DNA of 50,294 bases from Penium margaritaceum (taxonomy: Eukaryota > Streptophyta > Zygnematophyceae > Desmidiales > Peniaceae). Under the pieces are notes generated by a model. That model was not told the DNA's origin. It did not search any database and worked only from the letters and a program-made list of their open reading frames with translations. How positions within the stretch are numbered: position 1 is the first letter of the stretch; every line of letters starts with the position of its first letter. Positions 31,878 through 42,959 of the stretch are shown in pieces. Made by a program: the position numbers and the translations under genes. The stretch lies in the NCBI GenBank assembly GCA_023375785.1, contig SZWC01003579.1, positions 16,688-66,981 of the forward strand. Reading direction: 5' to 3'.

Positions 31878-31938
31878 TGTCTTTTTGGTGTTCCTTTTTG
31901 GAGTCACTCCTGCCATGGTGAGGAGCATCCCTCCAACA

Positions 31939-32964
31939 CCGAAAGGTGGTACATTGAAGAAGGGACATGGTTCAATTCTACAGTCTGCGTCCAGACATCG
32001 GAACTTCATGTCCACAACGCCATGCGTCCTGTCCCTGCCCCTCACTACAACGTATATTGTACGGTTGTCCATCGCAAACCAAAGACATGTCTTCTGAGGG
32101 GCGCTTGAGCTGCGGAAAAGGTCGTGGGTAGAGTACTAGATATTATGTGGACCCCTTTGTTGCCCACCAAGCATGGGTCGCAATCAAGGAAGTATGGGAC
32201 CGCAGAGAGGCACGTACGAGGAGCGTTCATGGCTGCCATCCGCCCGAGTCCACATGGCCCGCGACACCTGAAGCCTTGGCACAGACCCTCGACTGGCCAT
32301 TGCCCATGGTGAGACCATTGAACAGCCCAGACGTATGGGAGCCATGGATCTCATCCGAGCCTAAATATCCAAGAGGATGTAACCGCTCCTAGAGCACGTA
32401 GAAAGACGGAGCTGTCAACCGGCATTTGGCTTCTCCATTCACACTGTACAGGACATGGGTCGAGCGGTCTATGGACATAACGACACCGAGCCCAGTGACG
32501 TTATGGACGTGCGTACGCATTTCTACACCGAGCGTATGTACACAAGGGCAACTGTTTTGAGGATCTACCGATGGGATGAAGTTGGCACATGGGACGTCGA
32601 ACCTACCATAACCAATAGGCCTCATCTCACTCCCCAGCAAGTGAAGGAGGCATGGGCTACGATCAAGGCTCGCTAGGACACGCGCTTTGCAACGGAGGTC
32701 CAACGTAGTTGGGTGCACGACCCATGTGAACCAGAGACCATTCTGGATTTTGGATGTTTGCATGCCAACTCAGCATCCACCAAACACACCTGGCCAGTGG
32801 ATGCCTTGAGCTTGATACCCTCGGTGGTTGCTTTGGTTATGTTTTCATGTCTTCTTCATCAACGTAACCAATGTTGTCTTCTTTGCATGTGCCACAGAGA
32901 ATGCATTCAGTGTTTAACACTGCCATTAATTATCTACAATGTATGCTTCTACATTAATTACTGA
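31939..32964 (+). other. Unidentified degenerate coding-like region
   Basis: Coding-like blocks in changing frames: 31941-32100 (Trp/Tyr-rich, starting 'ERWYIEEGTWFNSTV'), 32147-32392 ('AHQAWVAIKEVWDRRE', Pro/Trp-rich) and 32455-32964 with one TAG at 32674 ('YTRATVLRIYRWDEVGTWD'). I do not recognise the family. The first block continues to the left of element 3 once that element and one CCGAA are removed, with one TGA. It could be a decayed gene of a DNA transposon, next to the MULE gene, or a host gene fragment. On the minus strand a short open frame also crosses the empty site, so the coding strand is not certain. Confidence 0.4.
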
Positions 32965-33473
32965 TAAATAGTGGACACGTGGTGCATTTTTCAATGGTTT
33001 GTTCAAGTATGTGACCACTTAATACATCTCCTTGGGGCAGGGAGTAGTCATGCTGAATATGTATGGACGAGAACATTGTCCAGGTGTCCACTACATTTCT
33101 AGGGTTTAGGTATGCATTGTACACAGGGCGGTCATGGTTTACATATTTGTACGATTTCATACACTATGTGACTACTTTGTATGAGTATTGGTGTCCTCTG
33201 CTTTGACTCATGGAAGCCCTTTGTCTGGTAGGTAGCCGCATGTACACTCTCCATCACTGTGTAACTTCTACTCGTGTAGAGTACTAATACACTCTTGAAG
33301 ATTACCTACTTGGGACTATGATGGATTGTGAACATTCTCGTACTGGCTGAATTAGAGATAAATGAATGTACTATTGATGACTAAGGTTAATTCGCTTGTT
33401 ATTAGTGAACAGGTGCAGCAAACACAACGGGCAGTGGAGGAGTGAAATGACATTGAGAACATCTTATAGAACA
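32965..33473. other. No gene recognised
   Basis: AT-richer sequence with no open frame longer than about 60 codons and no motif. It may include the 3' untranslated and terminal part of the MULE on its right. I found no inverted-repeat end by eye. Confidence 0.4.
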
Positions 33474-34382
33474 TCAAGCCCAGTAGAACAGAGGCGCTAA
33501 GTCACATGTACTGATCCACAACTGAACGTACACAGGTAAGCTATACACAAAACAGGTGACTTCACAAGCAGGACACTCTACACCTTCAGTAAACTCTAGG
33601 CATGAATCATAGAAGACTTCACCAAAGGAGGACGTACACATGTTCGTGCATGGGTTGGCCACTTGATATCTGGCCTCTTCCACCTCTCTCTTCTCTAGGT
33701 TGAGACTAGCCATCTTGGAACACATCACTTCTGCATCCTTCACCATATATCCCGTGCCGTGGGCCACATGTGATCTGACCCTGTGCCGGTGCCATCTGAG
33801 CCTTGGTTGTCGCTTGACCACCGTCTTCAGCAGGGCATCGATCTGCCTCACCTGCACTGAACACCAAAAGTATAGATAACAAAGTTAAGGTTGGTGATGA
33901 ACAATGGCATTCACCATGGGCCAACAATGCATGACACACAATGTAGCATTACCTATGTTCATACAGAACGGCCTCTGTGCTTCCGTTTGCATTGTATGGG
34001 TTCATCGTCACTGGAAGCGTCAAAGTGGGAGGAGCCATCCGTCGACTCCCACTCTTCCGTCTCAGTCGTCTCATAGTCTGAGGCACTATCTTCCTCTGAC
34101 CAGTCTGATGAGCGAGGATCAGTGTCCGCAGGTTTTCCAGAGTTGTCAACCTGGGAAGAGAATGCGGGGTCTGCTGGTTCTCTCGCCCCTTCACTTTCAT
34201 TTGCATCATCTATGCCTGTGCCTCCTACTGCTGTTGCCGCACCACGAACCTCACCACTTTCACCTGTTGGAGGAGCTGCATCTGCCGCACCACCTGTAGC
34301 ACCACGTTCACCTGCCGTGGCTGCCGCTGCAGCCACGGCAGCCTCATCCGATGCATCACCACCACCCCCGTCCGCACCCGTG

Positions 34383-34427
<45 letters not shown>

Positions 34428-36836
34428 TGACGTTGTCGTCCACCATCACCTTGCACACCGCGTCCCCAGGCAAGTTGTTTGGCACAAGTAGCGGCTACGT
34501 TAGCTGGCAAGAGAGCAGGTGGGTTGGTGCATTTCCATGGCCCATGTCTAAACAGAGTGCAATGGCTGCAAATGTCGTCCCTCTTGCGACGGTCGTACCG
34601 GTCCTTGCGCTTGGACTTGCGCCTCCTAGTACCGCACTTTTTGCGCGGCGGTCCCCATCCATTCTCTGCGTACTACACCTCGCAAAGGTTCACCCCGAGC
34701 ATGGGGTGACGTTAGGTTCTCTTCCAAGCCATCTTCGTCAAGTGGATGTCGACGTACATCTCGGGGTTGACACCAGCGTCCAGCAGCAGACTCACGGCGT
34801 GCTGGCACGGAAATCCATACTCGGCCCACTGGCCGCAGCTGCACCTCTTGGCATTGCTCTCCACCTCATGGCCGGAGAGACTCTTGGGACTCAAGAACGT
34901 CCCAGAGAGTGGACCAGCCGGGATGATGTCGTACTCCCTCGCCTTCTGTGTGTAGTTCTTCACTTTTGCTTCTGCGATGGGTGCGAGCGTCGTCTCACAG
35001 TCATGCGTCAGTTTCCGCCGGTCTGCAAATAGCTTCTGCACCCACACGTAGAGCTAGGCAAAGCAGTGAAAGGGGTAGAGATGGTGGAGGTCTATGATAC
35101 AAGCGTTCAACGGCTTCACCGCGTTGCCGGTTATGTGACCGCCACGTGCCATGGGGATGTAGACACGGCTCCATGCTGCAAGGGGAATGCTCGGTTCTGC
35201 TCCTCCCCTGAAAAGGTACTGCATGCCCTGTGCAGATGCCTTCTCCAACTCCTCCTGTGCGCGCTTGAACTCCCTTGCGATGAACACATGCGCAAGGGTC
35301 CAGAAGATGTCCGCGGCGACACGGCCCGCCTTGGACTTGACGTTCTCGCGAATGTGCTGCGAACAGATTGTGTGCGCAGCACCTGGCATTTCTTGGGCCA
35401 TAGCAGCCAGGAGCCTGGTTTCGCGGTCGGAGATGACGGCAATCCCTCACTCGCGGGCCATGGGATACGATTGCGACATTTGCTGCATGAACCAAGTCTA
35501 GCTGTCCTTGTCCTCCTGTCCGCACAATGCCCACACCATGGGCAGGGAGTGGTTGTTTGCGTCCCGGAATTGAGCAATGAGAAGAACCTGCTTGAAACCA
35601 TTTTTGAGGAATGTCGCGTCCATGGTAATGAGGTGCCGCACGTGGCTCTACCCTTCACGACAAGCACAAGGTACCACAAAGGCTCAGTGATAGAGCTTCT
35701 TCTTGTCTTGCTCTGCGCATGTGAACATCCGGGGGTCCACTCGTTTCAACTGCACGACGTACATGCCATGGGGACGGTCTTTCAACACACGGATTTCTAA
35801 CACATGCATTCGCGTGTAGGGAAGCAGACCCAGGGGAAAAAAGTACTAACCTCCGTGATGTACGCTGGGAAGAGGGACCAAGACAGCGTCTTCTCGCCCA
35901 TTAGCTTCTCCTGGGCCACCTTCTTCGCACAGTACACCACGGGGTAGTGTACTTTCTCCCCTGTGTGAGCCTCAACAATCTGCTGCAGCGCCTTTGTGTC
36001 GGTAGACGACTTCTTCTTGATGGCCTCCTCAATGTGCCGCAACACCCATGCAGCCCGACATGCCTGGTCACCCTTCTTCGACTTGGGGGAGCACTTGTGG
36101 CCATCCACAAACTCGATGACCGCAACGTTGTCTTGCTTGCGCTGAAAGCGCACCTTTAGGAGCCATGGACAGCCTGCAGTCTTCCACAGTCCGCAGTGGA
36201 CTTTGAGGCGGGTTGGCTCACTGCGGACCCAAGAGACCTGCATGCCACGGTTGACTGCATAGTCTTGGACAGCTTTGCGACAGGCCTCCATGTTGCAAAA
36301 GGCCCGCCTGCCTGGGAAATCCATGCATCTTCTTTTCTGTCTGCGTGCACGAGCAAGAGCGGCTTTGACATCTTTGCTAGTCTTGTCCGGCGGGGGCGGC
36401 GGCGTCTCCTTGTTAGACGATCCTGCACAAAGAACATAGACAGATAGATTTCAGCCAGATGTATAGAAAATATGCACAACACATACTGGTGAGACTTGGG
36501 AAGCGGTCAGCGTACTTCAACATAGCAAGAGGTCCAACCCCGTCAGCGACGACGCCATGTCTACATACAAAGTGGGTTCAACCCACCCACATGGTAACCA
36601 CGGAATGGACAGACACGTTGACTGCCTCCTAGTCACATAGTGTGCTCTTCCACATGGCCTGGGGAGCGCGGAGTCATGCGCTTGACGACATTGACGTGAT
36701 AGTTGCATGCATGTTCCTCCCAGTCAGTCCAAAGGAAGAATGAATGAGGGTGGTAGCGGGATACGAGGACGTCGGGAGGATCATCACCGTCGTCATCTGG
36801 GTTGTCGCCAGCGGTAGCGTAAAAAGTGGCAGCCAT
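33474..36836 (-). pseudogene. Mutator-like (MULE) transposase gene with introns
   Basis: Minus strand. A possible first exon starts at ATG 36836 ('MAATFYATAGDNPDDD'). A 64-bp intron with GTATGT (36486) and TTTGTGCAG (36423) precedes an exon coding the MuDR-type DNA-binding domain (36420-35850: 'MEACRKAVQDYAVNRGM', 'CPWLLKVRF', 'GHKCSP'). The DDE core has Asp in 'TMDATFLK' (35618-35620), 'VISDRE' (about 35430) and a Glu-rich helix near 35270. A SWIM zinc finger CSCGQW...PCQH (about 34845-34795) and a CCHC knuckle CSHCTLFRHGPWKC (about 34570-34530) follow, then an Ala-rich acidic tail. A last intron fits 33952-33852. Two core stops (TAG 35498, TGA 35447) and a frame change near 35800 mean it is inactive as read. 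It would have cut and pasted DNA with long inverted ends. Confidence 0.82.
34370..34432. repeat. GCT/CAG triplet run
   Basis: A run of about a dozen GCT/GCC triplets (ctgctgctg) inside the MULE gene. On the minus strand it encodes polyalanine in one frame and polyglutamine in another. Such runs are prone to slippage. Confidence 0.8.
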
Positions 36837-37975
36837 GTTGGCGAAAAATGGGTATAATAATGTACGTCATGCGTTGTAATATGCATCCTACCCACCTTCT
36901 GCACTTGAAAAAACCCACTTGTTGTTAGCTTGAGGAGGAGGGACATCCCGGAGACCCGTTGCGACGAAGCGGCAACATCTCACAAACATGTGGAGTACAC
37001 ATTAAGAATGGCTCAACGGTCACAACCTGTGCAAACGACGAGAGAGAACGTCCACATCACATGGCGGTTGGCCCACTTACCATGATGAGAAATGTCGCAG
37101 ACCATGCATGCGGTGTGGAGAAATGCTGAGTACTGACAAAAACTAATAATGCTATCATGCACCTAGGTCATAACCACCAACAAGGGATGGCAGGTCAAGA
37201 TCGAGCAAACGACGGTGACAGCATGTCGTCTCTCGTCGAAAAATCCGCCAGTTGGCGCCGTTGGCATGTGGATGACAAGAAGCAACGTCCAGGTGGCAAC
37301 ATATCGCGTCATCGAGATATGCTAGATAAGAGTTCATTGGCATGTTGTCAAGGACGACGGCAGCGCCCGCAACACGCAACATCATGGCACGTCCGGCGTC
37401 GCCGCTGCATGATCGGCAGGAAACAATGTGACGTCTGGGTTTGCATGTGACACACGTAATGCTTTCGGCGATCGTTCGAAAGTTGAATCCCCCTAACAAA
37501 AGCGTGATAGAAAGTAGGGAACAAGGTTTCATTGTTAAAAATGTTTGTTCTGTCGGAAGCTGTGCTTTGGTTGTAGTCATTGGAAAGACAGTTCAGTCGG
37601 GCACTCTGTCGTTAGTTGTTGAAATGGTGACTAAATTCGCCAAAAACTATAAAATTAATTTTTCGGATACCCACAGTCGACAAACTAATTCGTATGAAAC
37701 CGGTGTGGCGTGCATTTGTTTGCAATAGTGGGTGCGGCATGCATGATCTCAGGCACTTCCAGAAAAGTGGGTACATCACACATTTTTTGTGTAGAGTGAG
37801 TACCGTGTCCTAAATGTGCGAGAAATGGCCAGCAGGAAGTTTGGAGGCCCAAACTGTGGGTATAGCGTAATTAGGCCGCAAATAATTATGGGCCGGTTCT
37901 GAACTGAACGGAACATGATTTCAGACCGGTCGCAAAATAAAAATAATTATTTATGTTCTGAATTTAGGCGGGAGT
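36837..37975. other. No gene recognised; upstream of MULE gene
   Basis: Contains short open frames on both strands (for example 37441-37728 plus) without recognisable motifs. It presumably holds the promoter and terminal sequence of the MULE. I could not pair its ends with 32965-33473 by eye. Confidence 0.35.
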
Positions 37976-40251
37976 AGGGTTTTCCACGGACATCTGCATC
38001 TCACCAGTTTTCTTTTTTATTAACAGAACTAGTGCAGCGTATGGTAACGTGGATGAGCGGATGAATCCTTGACCGAGCATCTCGTCGAGTTGCTCTTTCA
38101 GCTCAGTCAACTCGTGATCGCTCATCTGATAGGCCGTTCGAACTGTAGGTCTACTTCTTGGATTTTTTTTTTATGCGATGGTCGATGTCCCGTCGAGGAG
38201 GTAAGGTTCTCGGGAGTTTTTTGAGGAAGACATTTCCAAACTCCTGGATGAGCGGTGCAAACTCTTCGGGTACCATCACGAACTTTGTGGATGCCGATGA
38301 GGCTGATGAGGCTATTTAGGATGATGAGTCAGCTGCTCCCACTTTGTCTTCCTCCATTGGCTCAAGATGAATGAGCCATGCACAAGCTCCTTGTCGTATA
38401 TAGTACTTAGCCATGTTGAGCGGCATTGGCTACACATGTTGTCGCTTCTCAAGTACCGCGACTTCCTCTGTTGCTTCCGTTGTTGGCTTCTTCCCATGTG
38501 CAAGAGTTGTTGTTTGGCACTGTCGATCCCTAAGTAGACATTCTCGCTGTTCTAGTCGACTTGCGGGTTGTGTCGTTACGTGAAATCTCATTCGGGGATG
38601 ATTTTGTGATTGCTCATTGGACAAGACCTCCAGACCGTTACATCAAGTAGATCCCCTACGTGTAGTCGAAGTGGTTCTTGGAGTCTCCATATTTGCAATC
38701 TCCCATTGACGTTTTTTCCTTCAAACACCCCGAGCTTGGCCTGAAAATCCACTTTGCGGACCATGTTGCCCACAAGTTGTGTGAATCCCCTCCATCCAAC
38801 AGCGACGGCGCCGTTATGCGACCCTTGCATCCTTGAGGTGAGACTTGTAGGAGCATCACTGGTTGGTTGTCCTCGTACCCCTCGTCAAACTTTGCGATCT
38901 CAGAAACCCTCTATAGCAATGTTCGCCATTCTGATGGGCCATCGTTCGGCCCAGATTTCTCTTCATGGACAAGAGTTGCGCCTTTTACTCCTGCCCTTTG
39001 CCATTTCCTGACTCAATTTCTGTGATTTCCCCCCTCTTTGGCATGCTGCTTGCTCCGGTAGTTGCAAGCAATGTGCCCAACTTTTCTGCAGTCGTAGCAG
39101 GTTGGCGTTTCTCTTAGGTGGACGGTGTCTACTTCCATCGGAGTGGAGGAGTTCCAAACTAACTTCTTCCATTTCCACGATAACTGCAGTTAGGAGGTCG
39201 CCTACCATAGGATTCCCGGATCCAAGTGTTATTGTCGACGCTGTCAATCCCTTCTGCTGCTGCAATCATCCACGTCAAGTCATTATGGATGCCAAAAAAT
39301 GCAATTTCTTGTCGGATATCTTGCTTGAAGCCGTTTTTTAGTGAAAACAGAGTTCGCCAGATTTTTTGTTAAGTTGTCCAAAACATACAAGCATCACACG
39401 TGAGAGTTCCGCTGGTGGCGACAGCGAGTCTTGCAACAGTAGGTTGATCAGCTCCAAGGGTAGAATGCCTGCGGTCGGCGATATGAGACGGGCGCCGTTG
39501 GCCGTTGATGATGCCCCATCGGTCTCTTGTTGCTGTTGGATGGTCTTTAGGTCTGACCACCAACTTAGTGCTGTGCCACGAAAATATGCGGCCGCGAGGT
39601 TAATCATTTCTCTTCGTCATTGACCCCAGCGGTGAAGTACACCTCCAAACTCGTCAGCCACGTCCAAACTGCCGATCCTTTAGAATTTGCATAATCAAAC
39701 AGTTGTAGTGGTGCCGGACAAATTTTGGGTTTGCTTGAGAGTTGGAGACTTCTTTGGACGAGCACCACTTCACGTGCGCTTGCGTTGTGAACAGCCTCCA
39801 TCATGACATTGACTTGTTAGAGCCAATGGCTGTCGACCCCTTCAAGTACGGAGATTAGGTTCACCAGTTCTTTGTTGATCCCCTCTTATCGTCCAGTGCT
39901 AGTTGCCGTTCCTGCTGTCATTCTTGAGATTGTCCGTAGGAGGGGCTGGTTCGCCGCCATTGGATCTGTGACTGGATTCGTCATCAAAGTCGTAAGGGTT
40001 GTTCTAGCTATCGCATAGCCTACCACGGCAGTATTCACTGTCGCTTCAGGGTTTGCGTGCATAGGCACGTCCTGCTCCTCCATCGCGGTATTCATTGTGA
40101 AAGACCTGCTGCTGGTCGTCGGTTGTGCTGGCTCGCCTCACGTTGTTGCCGCAAAGTCCATGAATTCTTGACATGCAAGATACACTGAAAACTTGTGCAA
40201 GATAGTCCTCCAAATGGGTAAAGTAGTTGGATGCCTCTCCAGCACCGCTTT
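37976..40251 (-). pseudogene. gag, protease and RT start of chromovirus gypsy A (truncated)
   Basis: From the primer site downward: Gag with 'WTWLTSLEVYFTAGVND' (about 39660) and 'YFRGTALSWWSDLK' (39590), the Ty3/gypsy Gag core; a damaged zinc knuckle 'CYDCRKVGHIAC' (about 39100); a protease-like 'LLDGGDSHNL' (about 38790), where LLDSGATHN is usual; and RT beginning 'SDHELTELKEQLDEMLGQGFI' in two pieces and 'ALVLLIKKKTGEM' (38130-38000). Similarity stops near 37975. It overlaps the RT region also present in gypsy B, so the two are separate copies, not halves of one. Confidence 0.82.
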
Positions 40252-40263
40252 GCTCTGATACCA
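40252..40263 (-). other. Primer-binding site of gypsy A
   Basis: The complement reads TGGTATCAGAGC, the initiator tRNA-Met 3'-end site, two bases from the LTR. Confidence 0.88.
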
Positions 40264-40265
40264 AG

Positions 40266-40823
40266 TGTTATGCTGAACGGAGAATAGATGATGAATAGGT
40301 AGAAATTACAAGGCAAAACACAATTTAGAAATTGGGGCACTTGGTTCATTTATAATTAGCGGTAGGTATACTCCAATGACAAGTTTTAAAATAGTCAAAC
40401 ATTTGTATACAAGTGTTGAGTTATGATCAAGGCACAATTGGGGTCGCCGGGTCAATTGTCGAGCGAGGTGTGTAGATTCGCATCGTGAGTGGTCAGATTC
40501 GAGAAGCTCCGCTGAGGAATCAGGTAGGGGGGGCTTGAAGGGTCGACACTGAAGATGCAAGATGCATCTTTATGAATTGAGATATGTCCCGGTGCATCAA
40601 GAAGTTGAACGAAAGTCCGTGACATTTCTGCTGTAAATTTGCGAGAGTGGTTGACGTTCTCAGAAAGTTTGGGAAGGTTCACCAGAAGGCGAGGGTAGTT
40701 GGCCAAATTTCTCTTGGCCAACGGGGTGAAAATTGGGGTCTTGACGTGTGATGGGCTGTTTTTGTAATAATAGAAATGCCCACCTGGAAAGATTAGGGAC
40801 ATGTGTACATCTGGTTCATTACA
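40266..40823 (-). repeat. 5' LTR of gypsy A
   Basis: 558 bp, from TGTTATGCTG to GGTTCATTACA on the plus strand. It is related to 633-997 and to 41086-41485 through shared blocks (gtgagtggtcagat, gggg-ctt-gaa). It lies directly upstream (minus strand) of the primer site and gag. Confidence 0.8.
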
Positions 40824-41085
40824 ATGTATGATGACAATGTAGACATTAGGGTATGGCAAGCGCTTACTCTACAAATCTACCTCTGAACAACGTGATGGTT
40901 CACGATGGCCATCGAGTTTATCCGTCGCCAAAGCGCGTCAGCACTGAGATCCGAATTGACGTAAATGTTCTTACACCGAGCATAATGTAGGTGGTTCATA
41001 GGGATGAGGTAGGGGGGAGGAGACGATTTGGGAATTTGGGATGAATGGATGGTTTGTATTAAGCTGGAAGTTTACTGCGATGATA
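40824..41085. other. Spacer between two chromovirus LTRs; nothing recognised
   Basis: About 260 bp between the LTRs of gypsy A and gypsy C, which have the same orientation. No coding or repeat signature seen. Confidence 0.4.
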
Positions 41086-41640
41086 AGTGTCGAGTGTGTC
41101 GAGCACATAAAGACAATTCCAATAATGAGAATGAGGCATACATTTGGTCCTTGGTGCTCGAGCCGAGAGACGCGTGCAAGGTCACGCCGTAGGTAGCTGC
41201 TTTGAGAAGCTCCACTGAGAATTTGGGGGGCTTTGAGAATACTGAGGCGCTTCCGTATAAACTTCTAGCGTCATAAGGAAATTGACCAAACAATATCAAA
41301 ACATTGATATAGTTTATGACACTTCTTAAAAAAGAAATGAAATGGAACACAAGAGGTTGGGACAGTTGGCCAATATGCCCTCGGCCTAACAACATAAAAG
41401 TCCTGAAGTCGTCGCGATGTGGGCCATCAATGTAAACAGGCCCACTTGCGGAATTTAGGGACTCGTGTACATCAGGGACGTAACACTTCTCACCCATTTT
41501 ACCACAACGCCATGTCGCGTTAGCAGACGTAGGTCCGTGACGACGGTGGTAGCCGTTGATCAGGTGATCGATGTCTTGGAGGTTGTCATAGGGCCCCCAG
41601 CTGTTGTGCGCAACGTCGTAGCCATGCCACTGTTTTGCCA
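41086..41640 (-). pseudogene. Chromodomain end, purine tract and 3' LTR of chromovirus gypsy C
   Basis: Minus-strand 41640-41510 encodes the end of a chromodomain: 'WHGYDVAHNSWGPYDN' then 'IDHLINGYHRRHG', very like gypsy B. A purine tract (complement of 41486-41500) precedes an LTR beginning TGTTACG at 41485. The far LTR boundary (about 41086) is approximate. The upstream pol is missing because the partial LTR of element 6 starts at about 41645. Confidence 0.78.
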
Positions 41641-41644
41641 TTGC

Positions 41645-41930
41645 CAAAACAGTGTTTTGGGCCGGTTTTTGGACAATCTGACATTGTTGCGTGTGTCTCC
41701 TGCCGTGTGCCGTGACGGATATTTATGCCGTGCGCCTCTAAATTGTCATTCCTTTCTACATTTCTAAGCTATTGGACCTTAAGAGACTTTGAGCGTGTCC
41801 CTTGCCTAACCCTTTTTGTTTCTTGCACCTGCTTACTTGTTAGAATGTCGACTGACTGGACATTGTTGCCACATCATCAACAGCAAGGCTAGGAAGCTAC
41901 CTAGCAAGTCCTCATGGTATTTGAGCAGCG
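41645..41930 (+). repeat. Partial 5' LTR and primer site of element 6
   Basis: It matches the sense-strand end of the element 4 LTR: 'gtgttttgggccgg', 'gccgtg-gccg', 'atttatgccgtg', then 'gctaggaagct' and 'tcctca' directly before TGGTATTTGAGCAGCG (41913-41928). The primer site has two changes from TGGTATCAGAGC. Confidence 0.78.
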
Positions 41931-42950
41931 AGACGTCTCTTGCTTAGCTGTGCCACAGAGACACAGAACCGGAAGCAGTAGTGGGAGTCACCGCTGCTGC
42001 CGTATCTAGGGACCCGTTGCTACAAACATTGCAGCAGTAACATCACCATGCAATCGCCACCACCGTAGCGGGAGAGCTACGGCACAAACGAGCTCCAGAA
42101 ACCACACCAAGAAATAGTAGAAACACCAGGTGGTAACAGCAGCGGTGTCTAGGTGCCAACATGTGCACATAAAAAAAGGAAAACCGGCTCACAGTAGTAC
42201 CTCACGACGGCTGCTACGAGTAGTGGCAGCACGTAGTGGCAATAGCAGCTTGCAACAGCCACATCATCAACAGCCGTGAGCAGCAACATCAGCACCACAG
42301 CAATAGTAACGGCTACATCAGCATAGTATTAGTGACAACGGCCGCAGTAGGAGCAGACCGGACGGAGTAGTAGTAGCAAGCTTGCGTAGTAGTGTTGCTA
42401 TGTAGCACTACGCAACAATTGTGCAGAGTTGCCTAGCCCCTGTACAATCGTGAGCACGGGGTCAAGCGGTCACCCCCATCGATCACGCGGAGTCCGTGTG
42501 ACTCCCAAAAAAAAGCCGCTGGTGTACAATACACCCACGTCAAATACTCTAGCTTTGCTGACATCAGCAATTTTGAGGTCAACATGTCAATTCTTCTCAA
42601 CATATCAACTCGTTGAGAAATGGTGTCACTTCCCTCTTTGGAGCTTTTTGATGTTCGGGTCCCATCCTAAGCACTACGATGACGCCCGTGTGTGACAAGG
42701 GCAAAAGGCTAGGAAACCCTACTCTTCCCCCTCTTCGGGCATCATGAGTCCACGATCATAGTCACTGGCAACCGACGAGCTTGGTCGAACGTAGGATGAG
42801 ATGCCATGGCAACAGCAACGCCTGACCGGCGCGTTGTAGGAGATCACAGAGTTGGTTTAGGGGGCCCTCAAAGTAGCCACTAAGAGGATCTATTAGAGCT
42901 GCACCATTCGTTCACCATCTACGCCCTACGCAGCGCCGTGGCCTCAGCAT
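41931..42950 (+). other. Triplet-rich leader of element 6
   Basis: About 1 kb with dense AGC, CAG, GTA and ACC triplets, similar in style to the leader of element 1, and no coding motif. The regular triplet texture fades after about 42420. Confidence 0.6.
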
Positions 42951-42959
42951 CCCTCATCA

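Larger units (their letters stand above)
27495..31938 (-). mobile_element. Ty1/copia retrotransposon, element 3, lacking RT and RNase H
   Basis: Perfect 5-bp target duplication CCGAA (27490-27494 and 31939-31943). LTR ends are TGTTGG and CCAACA. A half-tRNA-Met primer site and a purine tract (plus atctccccctt, 28201) are present. The internal part is only about 2.75 kb: gag, protease and integrase are there, but the pol frame passes from the first RT residues to the purine tract, so RT and RNase H are deleted. It shares lineage with element 2 (primer site, Gag, tRNA-like LTR). Intact ends and target duplication would allow mobilisation in trans before the stops arose, but the deletion could also have happened in place. 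Confidence 0.92.
30954..31938 (-). repeat. 5' LTR of element 3 (assembled as a chimera)
   Basis: LTR positions 1-304 (30954-31257) are followed by an N (31258) and then by LTR positions 26-706 (31259-31938), so 280 bp is present twice. The part after the N resembles the left LTR more than the part before it does ('ccctggagggtctc' in both), so reads from two LTRs were probably mixed. The tRNA-like segment lies at 31812-31877. Confidence 0.85.

Noticed and set aside
34427..35032. 201-codon plus-strand open frame
   Set aside because: It is the opposite strand of the SWIM and CCHC part of the MULE transposase.
35803..35856. 54-bp intron in the MULE gene
   Set aside because: Donor GAG|GTTAGT and acceptor TTAG are present, but joining them does not give the frame needed downstream; a frameshift is equally likely.
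37441..37728. 95-codon plus-strand open frame as a gene
   Set aside because: No motif, no homologous block elsewhere in the window and no supporting start context.
26640..37975. One 11-kb insertion splitting a single chromovirus into gypsy A and gypsy B
   Set aside because: Both pieces contain the same early RT segment, so they are overlapping parts of two copies.
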